From the NCBI GenBank assembly GCA_916048095.2, contig OU696572.1:3374862-3438861 (forward strand): a stretch of 64,000 nt of DNA, read 5' to 3'. Both the position numbers and the translations under genes were made by a program. Of this stretch, positions 19,996 to 29,498 are shown one piece after another. The stretch comes from Sacculina carcini. Its lineage: Eukaryota; Arthropoda; Thecostraca; Sacculinidae. Under the pieces are notes generated by a model that worked only from the letters and a program-made list of their open reading frames with translations, did no database searches and had not been told where the DNA came from. Each line of letters begins with the position of its first letter. The stretch's first letter is position 1.

Positions 19996-21498
19996 ATGCC
20001 TGTAATGACGAACGCTGATTGTTCGGTGTGCAACACACCGTCCAGCGATATTTCGTGTGGACTCTGTGGGCAGCACCTGCACAAAAAGTGCATCAATGTC
20101 TCAGCAGGTTTGCTGCGACAAATCGCAAAATCTTCACTCCGTTGACACTGCATGGATTGCCATGAAAAGTTATCCTTGATTGCTGACAATCATCGCCCAT
20201 TCACAAGATCTTCTGACGGTGGCCTCATCACCGGGATGAGTCCATCTCTCGAAAAACAAATTGACACCAAGATATCCACAGCTGTTGCTGCACTGAGGGC
20301 TGAGTTTATGGATTCACTTGATAACGCCACCAATATACCTCCTGTCGCCGCCACTGATGATCCTGTCACCGCCACTGCTCCTGTCGCCGCCACTGCTCCT
20401 GTCGCCGCCACTGCAGCTCCTGTCACCGCCACCGCTGATCCTGTCGCCGCCACCGCTGATCCTGTCGCCGCCACTGCTGCTGTCACCGCCACTGCTGCTG
20501 TCACCGCCGCTGATCCTGTCACCGCCACTGCTGCTGTCACCGCCACTGCTGCTGTCACCGCCACTGCTGCTGTCACCGCCACCGCTGATCCTGTCGCCGC
20601 CACTGCTGCTGTCACCGCCACTGCTGCTGTCACCGCCACTGCTGCTGCTGTCGACGCCACTGCTGCACCTGCGCCTGCAAGTACTTTAACCTCTGCCGTC
20701 ACTACCCGCAAAACATTTTGTGATGGTCATAACGGTAATTTGTCTGCGGTGGGTGGTTTGGCTCCGAAGATAAATGCATCGTACACATGCATTCTGAAAT
20801 CTGATTCTGTGTCAAGCGAGCAAATTGCGTCTGCCCTATCCAATATCCCTATTAGGGGTGTCTCAAAAACTGAGACAGCATTTGTGATCAAATGCGACTC
20901 CGCCTCCGGTGTGGCATTGACCATGAATTCCCTGTCGAAATCTTTCCCAAATTCCGACATATCACAGCCTTCTCGAGCCCCTATTACGCCTAAGATCACT
21001 ATTCCCAACATTCCTCCTAGTTTGTCTTCCAATGCTCTTGTTGAATCAATATCCGCCAAAAATCCGTCGCTCTCCCCGTTCATAGAGGATGGAAGCATGA
21101 AGTTCTTGTTCTTCACTTTCGCTAAGTCTAATTCGCGCTGTGCTGTTTTTGCCGTGACCCCCATTTGTCGAGATGCCATACGCGTCCTTGGGGACAGAGT
21201 ATACGCCCACCTTTCATGTCTCCCTGTACACTCTAGATACTGGATTTCTTGTTGTAAATCGTGCCTAGGCCTGGGTCACAGTGCTTCCAAGTGTCGCTCC
21301 AGACCATCCTCCCCTAGGTGCGGTCACTGTGCCGGCACACATCCTTCTTCCCAATGTCATGATCGTGGCAACCCAAAATGCTACAGATGTAGTTTAGCAG
21401 GGTTGATGTCTCACCACTCCGCCTTCTCGCTATCTTGCCCTTCATTTGTTGACGCCATTGTTGACTTGAAACAACGTACTGAGGATTCAAAAAACTGA
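19996..21498 (+). pseudogene. LINE 1 ORF1 (PHD-like finger, Ala/Thr repeats, zinc knuckles) with one in-frame TGA
   Basis: A 500-codon frame from ATG 19996, broken once by TGA at 20143-20145. The N-terminus has a PHD-type Cys/His pattern (CSVC, CGLC, HLHKKC, and CMDC just after the stop), so the stop sits inside the finger. A low-complexity Ala/Thr/Val region follows (20341-20670), then a region with RRM-like spacing typical of CR1/L2-group ORF1 proteins, and three Cys/His knuckles at the end (CKSCLGLGHSASKC, CGHCAGTHPSSQCH, CYRC). ORF1 proteins bind element RNA in the LINE particle. Apart from the TGA the frame is clean. ORF2 follows within about 10 bp. Confidence 0.8.
20341..20670 (+). repeat. 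GCTGTCACCGCCACT tandem repeat inside LINE ORF1
   Basis: About 330 bp made of 15-24 bp units of the type GCTGTCACCGCCACTGCT and GATCCTGTCGCCGCCACT. In frame they encode runs of VTATAA and DPVAATA. All six frames stay open across it, which produces spurious Leu/Pro-rich frames. Confidence 0.9.
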
Positions 21499-21507
21499 TT
21501 CTGAATG

Positions 21508-22480
21508 CTTTGATCCCAGTGAGCCCTCGCACCACCTTTCCTTCCGTCACTTCAATTATTCCTGGTGTCTCTGAATGGGAAATTAAGCCACAAATTGGCC
21601 TTCTCAACATTCGATCGGCCAGGAATAAGGTTTCTTACCTCACTGATCTCCTTTCAAGATATGACCTAGACTTCCTTTGCCTCACGGAAACTTGGTTACA
21701 AGATCTGGAATGTAACTCTTTCCTGGCGGCTTTACCTTCCTCATACTCTTTTTTGCACGCGTCGAGGTCTTCCTCGTCACATCACTCCAATGGCGGTGGT
21801 GTTGGTATAGTTTTTCGCAAACCTTATTCTGCCCGCAAACATCAAACACTCACATTTGTTCCCATATCCTTTGAATACTTATCCCTAGTCACACATTACT
21901 CCTATGGCAAAATATTTTGTATTTCTATTGTCTACAGGCATAATCACGCAGGGACATTGCCTGCTTTCTTCGATGAGTTCTCTGCACTCATTGAGAATTT
22001 GACTGCGACATTCTCTGATTCTTTCGCTATCTTAGGGGACTTTAATTTCTGGACAAATGTGTCCCCTCCAACTCCATCGACCCACAGATTCCTATCTCTT
22101 ATAGATTCTTATGCACTTTCTCTACTCCCAAATTGTCCCACGCATATATCTGGCCACACACTAGACGTTGTTCTCGTTCCCTCTCCTCTCTTCATGCCCA
22201 ACACTAGTAACCCCCTAGTGCAGGTTCTGCCACCTGATCAAAACATTTCCGACCACTCCCTGTTGCTGATTACCCTACCTACTCTCCATTCAACTCCTAC
22301 AATCCAGGCGGATTCCAAAACTATTTCCTTCCATGATTATCGGGTGTATGATCATGGCACGTTCTCATTTTACTTCGCTCAGTTCCTTCCGCCTCTTAGC
22401 TTCTTAAATGTACCTGCTGAACTCCTGGAGTCATTTTTAGACTCGCGGCTTTCTGCTATCCGAGATTTGCTTTTTCCTAT
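21508..22480 (+). pseudogene. LINE 1 ORF2 part 1: apurinic-type endonuclease
   Basis: The N-terminal part of a non-LTR retrotransposon pol protein. Endonuclease motifs are in order: GLLNIRSARNK, LDFLCLTETWL (catalytic Glu), a GGGVGIVFRK block, FAILGDFNFW (Asp/Asn pair) and ISDHSLLLITL (catalytic His). The frame is cut after LLFPI by the LTR element inserted at 22481 and resumes at 27439 in the same frame (its 5-bp target duplication counted once). This endonuclease nicks target DNA for target-primed reverse transcription. Sequence flavour is CR1/L2/Daphne-like. Confidence 0.85.
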
Positions 22481-23121
22481 TGTAATTTCACAGTGTTCAT
22501 CCGAGGCGCCAGAGCGAGCGATGCGCGAGTTGTTCCGATATATTGAACGTTTGCTTACATGACATTCAACGTTTGTATGTCTGTGTGTCTGTATACACGC
22601 GCAGCACTGGTCGCGTTGGCAGAGGCCGTGTATGTGTGTGTGCAGTCACGTGTTTGTGTGGCTGTGGTCCTTGCGCGAGCGGTAGATGTTTGTTTGTGAA
22701 TGCGTGCGTGTCTGTATGCGCAGCACTGGTTATACAGGCAGATGGTGTGCACGTGTGTGTATGTGTGTGCATGTGAGTGTGTGTGTGCGTGTGCATGTGT
22801 GCGCGTGTGCGTCTATCCTGTACTGTCTTGGTGGCGATGTAACTGGGGGAAGTATGGGCAGTGTAAAGGGGGTGCGATGACGCGTTGAGTTTCATGGGCA
22901 GTCGAGATCAAGCGTTCATGGTGTGAGTGTGAACGGTGCGCGGAAGCTTTGAGTGAGAGTGTACGGCGGGGTGCCGAGCGCGTTGTTCTTGGTGTTTTGT
23001 ACTCGTTTCCGCGGTGTGAATATCGAGCGTTGTGTGTATTTACTCGGTGTCATATTGTGCTATTGTGTGATTGTGTTATATATATTTCATCGTCCATCAT
23101 TTGTTCTCCAATACAACTACA
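22481..23121 (+). repeat. 5' LTR of LTR retrotransposon 1
   Basis: 641 bp from TGTAATTTCACAGTG to ATACAACTACA, with an internal TG-rich tract. AGCTATTTCGGC follows it directly at the primer-binding position. Confidence 0.93.
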
Positions 23122-23134
23122 AGCTATTTCGGCA

Positions 23135-23890
23135 ATGTCGGTGCACGGTGATGAACAAGGGACCAGCATGGACGTGCGTCTAATTCCGGAGTTCAGTGGA
23201 TCGGACGCGCAGAATATCACAGAGTGGTTGGACAGACTGGAACTCGTGTGCGAGCTTCGAGGCGTGACTGACGTGGCAACCGTCATTGCTCTGCGTTTGG
23301 CCGGCGGTGCTTTTGCTGTGTACCAGCAGCTACCGATCTCTGACAGAAAATGCGTGCAGAAAGTGAAGTCGGCCCTGCAAGCGGCATTTGGAATTGATCC
23401 GTACACAGCCTACGAGCGGTTTCATGCCCGCACTCTACACCCCAACGAGACGCCCGATGTATACCTGGCCGATCTCAAGAGATTGGCTTCAGCGTTTGGT
23501 GGAGTACCTGACATGGCTCTCCGGTGTGCATTTGTCTCGGGCTTGCCTGCAGAGGTGCGCACAACGTTGCGTGCGAATTCTCGACTTGAGTCGCTGGATC
23601 TGCCACAGCTGACAGCTAGGGCTCGCATACTGCTCCAAGAGACCCAGCACAACGAAGTGTGTCTGGCCGCCAGGGAACCAACAGCAACTCATACAGCACA
23701 ACGAGAAATCAAGTGTTTCTGTTGCGGAGGTATTGGTCATATCCAGCGTCATTGTCCATCCAACCGCAACCGCAGCAGATTTGATCACGACAAGCACAAC
23801 AAACAAAACGGCCGAGACAGTCAGGGCAAGTCGGGAAACGACAGCGGAGAGGCGTCGTCAGCGCCGGACTCCTCTCCGAGACAATATTAG
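23135..23890 (+). CDS. LTR retrotransposon 1 gag
   Basis: From ATG 23135, 251 codons ending at TAG 23888-23890. The gag capsid region has ITEWLDRLELVCELRG, VIALRLAGGAFAVYQQL and SALQAAFGIDPYTAYERF, in the style of Ty3/gypsy gag. It ends with a single CCHC zinc knuckle (CFCCGGIGHIQRHC) and a polar, Ser/Asp-rich tail. The first ATG lies just after the 5' LTR. The pol frame is offset by -1 and is open through the gag stop, so pol is probably expressed by a -1 frameshift near the end of gag. Confidence 0.85.
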   Translation: MSVHGDEQGTSMDVRLIPEFSGSDAQNITEWLDRLELVCELRGVTDVATVIALRLAGGAFAVYQQLPISDRKCVQKVKSALQAAFGIDPYTAYERFHARTLHPNETPDVYLADLKRLASAFGGVPDMALRCAFVSGLPAEVRTTLRANSRLESLDLPQLTARARILLQETQHNEVCLAAREPTATHTAQREIKCFCCGGIGHIQRHCPSNRNRSRFDHDKHNKQNGRDSQGKSGNDSGEASSAPDSSPRQY

Positions 23891-26802
23891 CCAGGACGCT
23901 ACCGACGGTGAATGCGACCATCGACGGTGTTGAGCGACGTGCGCTCGTCGACACGGGCTGCAGTCAAAGCATAGCACATGTGTCCTGCTGCAGAAAATGG
24001 GCGCGCAAAAAGGTGAGTGTCGTAACCATGAGCGGTGAGAGATTCTCGACGTTGGGAACGGGCACAGTGACGCTCAGTATTGGTGATGATGTTCTACCGT
24101 GCCATGAAGTTGTTGTTTCACAGACAAGGCCACTGGGGTTCGATTTCATCTTGGGAATGAATGCCATCACGTCGTTGAAGGGTGTGTGTATATCTCCTGA
24201 CAGTAATATTACGTTCAATCCATGTGCGAATGATTCTGTGTTACGTGGTAAACTGGTGCACACTCACACTGCGTTGGGTTCGTCTGAGGATAAAAAGCAT
24301 GTGGATGACGACATACACGTCGATGAAAAGGATTTTTCACTATCATTCACCGACAGGGGTGGTTTCTGGACAGTTCGCTGGAAGTGGGCCAACGGTGTAG
24401 AGCCTGGGATGTTACACAATCAGATATCAGAATACCACGTGAAAAAGTCTAATCGACCTCAGTACGTGACGGAATTGCGTGATTGGATTGCCAGAGGTTG
24501 GCTGGTGGAGTATGATGAAGCCAGGTTCGGTCCGGTAAAAGGCCTCATACCGTTGATGGCTGTCGAGCAGCCAAATAAAAACAAGGTCCGGCCGGTACTC
24601 GACTACAGGGAAGTGAACAAAAGCATTGATAGCCACACAGCGGATGCTGACGCGTGCGGCCAAAAGCTGCGTGAATGGCGTCGTATGGGCGTCAATGTGG
24701 GTATATTGGACCTTGAGAAAGCTTACTTGCAGATTCGAGTTGATCAGTCACTGTGGCCGTATCAAACTGTTGTGATCGACGGAACTCGCTTTTGCCTCAC
24801 AAGACTTGGATTTGGTTTGAATGTGGCGCCAATGGTTATGAAGGCAGTGGTGGACGCAACACTGAAGATGGACCGAGAGATAGAAAGTGTGGCATCAGCC
24901 TATGTGGATGACATTTTGTTCAAGGCCGATATTGTCTCACCGGAACGCATCAAATGCCACTTTGCACGATATGGGTTGAGCAGCAAGGCTCCCGAAGTCG
25001 TCGCAGATGGGTCGAGAGTATTGGGTCTGCGTGTTTGGGAGGAGCGTGGACATCTCACTTGGGCCAGAGACAACAATTTACCGGAATTGCCAGCTAAGCT
25101 CACAAAAAGGTCATTGTTTTCGTATTGTGGGGCACTCATTGCTCACTATCCGTCGTGTGGTTGGTTGAGAGTGGCTTCAGCATTTGTCAAGAGAAAGGCG
25201 AACGCTGTGTCGTGTGGCTGGGACGACGAAATCAACGATGATCATCTCAAGAGTGTCGTAGCTGATTTGGACAGAAAAGTCAACCGAGAAGATCCATCAC
25301 ATGGGCGTTGGGACGTGAGTGGGATTACTGCTCGCCTTTGGGTAGACGCAAGCTCGCTGGCAATTGGAGCATGTCTTGAGTCAAACGGAGACGTGATTGA
25401 AGATGCCGCATGGCTAAGACGAGATGACGCCACGCATATTAATATGGCAGAGCTAGATGCGGTGGTCAAGGGCATCAATTTGGCCATTGTGTGGGAAATG
25501 AAAAGTATCGAATTGATGACGGACTCCGCAGTGGTGCATAAATGGGTGAAAGATGCGCTGTCTGGAAAATCACGCGTCAAAACAAAGGCCGCGGGGGAAA
25601 TGCTCATTCGCCGCAGAATCAGCCTCATTGCCGATCTTGCACATGAATATGACATGTCAATTGAAGTGAAACTCGTTAAATCTGCAGAGAACAAAGCAGA
25701 TGTGCTCACTCGGGTGCCACGGACCTGGTTGAAGGATAATGAATTGTGTGACGCGCCGATTTGTGCCGCTGGAATAGATAGAAATCAACTGATCAGTAAT
25801 ATCCACCACGATTCTGGTCACCCAGGCGTCAGGAAGTCACTGTTTTTTGCTCGAAAAGCCGACCCAGGTGTCACCCGACGCGAGGTATATGCAGTAGTGC
25901 GAAAATGCGATGTGTGCAACTCCGTAGATCCCGCCCCAGTGAAGTGGAGGAATGGAAACTTGAGCGTCAGAGATGTGTGGGACAGGATTGCCATTGATTT
26001 CACGCACTACGGTGGTTGTCATTACCTCTCAATCATCGATTGTGGACCGTCTCGGTTCACTCTTTGGAAATGTGTTCGTGTGCAGACAAGTGCTGTTGTG
26101 GTGGCATTACTTGAATCGCTGTTTCTTGAGAGGTCTGCCCCGCGTGAAATTTTGCTCGATAACGACACTGCGTTCAGAAGCAGAGAGTTTCGGCAATTCG
26201 CGACCAGTTGGGGGGTGAGAATCCACTACCGATGTGCTCATGCACCATCCGGCAACGGTATAGTGGAGAGATGTCATCGTTCGGTTAAAACAATCGCTGC
26301 TCGCAAGCAATGCACCATTCAGGAAGCTGTATATTGGTTCAACGTCCGGCCGCAAAACAATGATGAATCAACATCTCCATTCAACATGTTGTATCAGTAC
26401 ACTGCGCGAGTGAAAGGACTCGGTCATGATTTATCTGTTGCACGCCAGGACGTCGAAGAGTGCCCGTTTGTTCAAGGTGACTTGGTGTGGGCAAAGCCAC
26501 CAAACAGTCGCTGTTACAGCAAATATTTACCCGGCGTAGTGACTCGTGTTGTGTCTAATCAATCAGTGGATGTTGACGGTGTACCGCGACATGTTCGGGA
26601 CCTGCGTATGCGGCATACTGAGCCCGAAGTCGCTCAGCAACCGATTTCAGACGATGAAGAGCTGGTCGTGAGTTTTGGGCGAGCCCCGAGGGCCAACGTG
26701 GCATCGCACGACGTCGCACCCGCAGAATCGCCTCGGAGGTCTAATCGACGGCGTGTAGCCCCTCGGTGTTTTTGTTGCGATGAGCAACAGGGGGGAGTGT
26801 AA
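23869..26802 (+). CDS. LTR retrotransposon 1 pol (protease, RT, RNase H, integrase)
   Basis: A frame of more than 960 codons overlaps the end of gag in the -1 frame. Domains in order: aspartic protease (RRALVDTGCSQS), reverse transcriptase (VRPVLDYREVN, GILDLEKAYLQI, LTRLGFGLNVAPM, catalytic AYVDDILF), RNase H (LWVDASSLAIGA, MAELDAVVKG, MTDSAVVHKWV), an HHCC zinc finger (HHDSGHPGVRKS, CDVCNS) and integrase core (AIDFTHYGG, LLDNDTAF, SGNGIVERCHRS). The C-terminus is basic. The stop is the TAA formed by the first bases of the 3' LTR. The RT has unusual wording for gypsy elements (LDYREVN, YVDDI) and belongs to a distinct branch from the other gypsies in this window. All catalytic positions look intact. 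Confidence 0.9.
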   Translation, partial: LLSETILARTLPTVNATIDGVERRALVDTGCSQSIAHVSCCRKWARKKVSVVTMSGERFSTLGTGTVTLSIGDDVLPCHEVVVSQTRPLGFDFILGMNAITSLKGVCISPDSNITFNPCANDSVLRGKLVHTHTALGSSEDKKHVDDDIHVDEKDFSLSFTDRGGFWTVRWKWANGVEPGMLHNQISEYHVKKSNRPQYVTELRDWIARGWLVEYDEARFGPVKGLIPLMAVEQPNKNKVRPVLDYREVNKSIDSHTADADACGQKLREWRRMGVNVGILDLEKAYLQIRVDQSLWPYQTVVIDGTRFCLTRLGFGLNVAPMVMKAVVDATLKMDREIESVASAYVDDILFKADIVSPERIKCHFARYGLSSKAPEVVADGSRVLGLRVWEERGHLTWARDNNLPELPAKLTKRSLFSYCGALIAHYPSCGWLRVASAFVKRKANAVSCGWDDEINDDHLKSVVADLDRKVNREDPSHGRWDVSGITARLWVDASSLAIGACLESNGDVIEDAAWLRRDDATHINMAELDAVVKGINLAIVWEMKSIELMTDSAVVHKWVKDALSGKSRVKTKAAGEMLIRRRISLIADLAHEYDMSIEVKLVKSAENKADVLTRVPRTWLKDNELCDAPICAAGIDRNQLISNIHHDSGHPGVRKSLFFARKADPGVTRREVYAVVRKCDVCNSVDPAPVKWRNGNLSVRDVWDRIAIDFTHYGGCHYLSIIDCGPSRFTLWKCVRVQTSAVVVALLESLFLERSAPREILLDNDTAFRSREFRQFATSWGVRIHYRCAHAPSGNGIVERCHRSVKTIAARKQCTIQEAVYWFNVRPQNNDESTSPFNMLYQYTARVKGLGHDLSVARQDVEECPFVQGDLVWAKPPNSRCYSKYLPGVVTRVVSNQSVDVDGVPRHVRDLRMRHTEPEVAQQPISDDEELVVSFGRAPRANVASHDVAPAESPRRSNRRRVAPRCFCCDEQQGGV

Positions 26803-27438
26803 TTTCACAGTGTTCATCCGAGGCGCCAGAGCGAGCGATGCGCGAGTTGTTCCGATATATTGAACGTTTGCTTACATGACATTCAACGTTTGTATGTCTG
26901 TGTGTCTGTATACACGCGCAGCACTGGTCGCGTTGGCAGAGGCCGTGTATGTGTGTGTGCAGTCACGTGTTTGTGTGGCTGTGGTCCTTGCGCGAGCGGT
27001 AGATGTTTGTTTGTGAATGCGTGCGTGTCTGTATGCGCAGCACTGGTTATACAGGCAGATGGTGTGCACGTGTGTGTATGTGTGTGCATGTGAGTGTGTG
27101 TGTGCGTGTGCATGTGTGCGCGTGTGCGTCTATCCTGTACTGTCTTGGTGGCGATGTAACTGGGGGAAGTATGGGCAGTGTAAAGGGGGTGCGATGACGC
27201 GTTGAGTTTCATGGGCAGTCGAGATCAAGCGTTCATGGTGTGAGTGTGAACGGTGCGCGGAAGCTTTGAGTGAGAGTGTACGGCGGGGTGCCGAGCGCGT
27301 TGTTCTTGGTGTTTTGTACTCGTTTCCGCGGTGTGAATATCGAGCGTTGTGTGTATTTACTCGGTGTCATATTGTGCTATTGTGTGATTGTGTTATATAT
27401 ATTTCATCGTCCATCATTTGTTCTCCAATACAACTACA
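26798..27438 (+). repeat. 3' LTR of LTR retrotransposon 1
   Basis: 641 bp with the same start and end as the 5' LTR. I found no differences by eye. It is preceded by the purine tract AACAGGGGGGAG and followed by the CCTAT target duplication. Confidence 0.93.
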
Positions 27439-28622
27439 CCTATCAAACACATTAAAACCTTGACTTCCCCTAAAAAACTAGATCTTCCAAAAAATATCAT
27501 ACAATCTAGGAGGGAGTTGCGCAAACTTGAGCGGGTTTGGTCTCGAACTCGTTGCGATGCCGACTGGGAAGCATTTACCTCATATCGTCGAGCCTATATA
27601 TCATCTCTCGAGAAATTCAAAGTTGATAGGGTTTCAAATCTGCTCGCCAATAGTCATTCTTGTTCTCGGTGGTGCTTGCTAAACAAACTCATTGGTAAAC
27701 AGACTCGTATATCTCCCTCATTCACTGCGAAAGAGTTTGCAAATTTCCTCATATCTAAGGCTTCTTCTCTTTTGGGAATTAACTCGTCCCCAGCACCAGT
27801 ACCTCACACAGTAGTTAAAAGTGCAGTGAATCCTTTACAGTCATTTGACCAATTAACTTTATTCGACACCTTACAAATTCTAAGGAAAACAAGACCTTCG
27901 TCATGCCCTCGAAATCCCATTTGCTATGGAAAGATTTCAAAAAGTATCTACTTATTAGCCCCTTTTTATACCCACCTCATCAACAGTTCCTTCCTCCAAG
28001 GCTCATTCCTCGCTTCAAAACACGCGGTTGTCAAACCTATACTAAAAAAACCTAATTTAGACACGTTTTCTACAGCAAATTATCGCCCCATTTCCCTTCT
28101 AACATTCTCAGCCAAAATTATTGAAGCTGCAATTTACAAACAATTATCGCATTATATCATGGATAACAATTTTGTCGATCAATTTCAATCTGGTTTTATC
28201 AAACATAGATCCACCGAAACCGCTCTTCTCAAAATTCAAAATGACGTTCTCCAACAGTTTTCATCTAAAACTCCAATTATCCTTATTTTAATCGACCTTT
28301 CCTCAGCTTTTGATTTAGTTGATCATTCTGTCCTCATCCAGGATCTTCGTTCATTTGGTATATCTGATTCTGCTCTTTCACTGTTCATTTCTTACCTATC
28401 CGACCGTAGCTTTTCTGTCCAAATTGATTCCGATGAGTCCCCTTCACATCCAATCACTTCTGGTGTCCCTCAAGGATCTATCCTCGGTCCCATTTTGTTC
28501 AACATTCTCATGTACTCCATTTGTCCTCTCCTCCGATCCATGTCTCTATCTTATCACCTCTTTGCCGACGATATACAAATATATTTACCTGCTTTTCGCG
28601 AGAACGATATTCCTAACATATT
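27439..28622 (+). pseudogene. LINE 1 ORF2 part 2: reverse transcriptase core
   Basis: Continuation of LINE 1 ORF2 after the LTR element. RT motifs: KHAVVKPILKKPNLD, YRPISLLTFSAKIIE, FQSGFIKHRSTETAL, ILILIDLSSAFDLVDH (first catalytic Asp), SGVPQGSILGPILFNIL and LFADDIQIYL (catalytic ADD). The open frame runs to FRENDIPNI, where a second LTR element is inserted at 28623. The RT resembles CR1/L2/Daphne-type non-LTR elements. Confidence 0.88.
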
Positions 28623-29251
28623 TGTAGCGCTTTAGACGTGACTCTGCCTGGAAACGTGCTACTGTCTTAGTCCCGCGCCACAAATGCGACGAAATGTCCA
28701 CGATGTGATGCACGCAGTGTATTTAGTGGCGTACACAGTTCCGGCAGCTCAATGAGCAAATGACTCCGTAATGCATACAATAATACGAATATCACTAATA
28801 CACACTAATAGGAATAACACACCGATAACAGTAATAAAACGTAGCACCGTATATCCACAGAGATGCCCCACAGACGACTGCCCACTGTGGCCCACTGTAA
28901 CCCCGTGTAGTCTCTCCGGTCATGCTGTCAACAACCGACCGCGAGGGGAGAAGGACCGTTAGCCGGAAGGACACAATGGCTAACGGTACAGTGGGTACAG
29001 CGCTGATACAGGCACAGCGAAGCAGCAGAGTGTCAGGATGTATGTACACGGCGAGAAAAACAAGTAATGCGTGGAAGGCAGAGAATGGGAGTAGAGAAGG
29101 ATGTGAGCGGAGTAATCTTAGTGTGCAAAACAAGCTTGGAAAGGAGCAGAGTTGTGATGAAGGAAAGTGTGTGAGAGCAGGTGCCGCATGTAATACAGTA
29201 ACGTTTGGAGGGTGAAATATATATACATAAATGTACACGTGGGACGCTACA
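28623..29251 (-). repeat. 3' LTR of LTR retrotransposon 2
   Basis: 629 bp, plus-strand start TGTAGCGCTTTAGACG, end GGGACGCTACA. The adjoining CCACCCCCCTCTC is the reverse complement of the purine tract. Confidence 0.93.
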
Positions 29252-29498
29252 CCACCCCCCTCTCAGATGGCACTAGGAAAGTGACACGACGATAGCGCGC
29301 TGGCGGCTGAATCTGACGTCCAGAGCGCGTTCTGAGTATGGATGTGGGGGCAGGCGTTTGTTGTGAAGGTAGATTTGTCGTCGTACGCTGTGCAAATGTT
29401 GACCGGTTGGACATGTTGGCACCGTCTGATGAACCAGTTTGAGAGTGCAGACCTCTTCGCCGGGTGGGGTGTGACGACGGTCGAGTCTGTGCACCGGA

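Larger units (their letters stand above)
22481..27438 (+). mobile_element. LTR retrotransposon 1, full length, inserted in LINE 1
   Basis: A 4958-bp element has two 641-bp LTRs that look identical, gag and pol, a purine tract AACAGGGGGGAG just before the 3' LTR, and CCTAT target duplications (22476-22480 and 27439-27443). Removing it restores the LINE ORF2 reading frame. Identical LTRs and open frames suggest a very recent insertion. Confidence 0.95.

Noticed and set aside
20190-20711. Val/Ala-rich antisense frame in LINE ORF1
   Set aside because: The tandem repeat leaves all frames open; the sense frame carries the zinc motifs and is the real one.
28795-29238. 147-codon minus-strand frame, repeated at 33938-34381
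   Set aside because: It lies wholly inside the LTRs of LTR retrotransposon 2 and has no family features.
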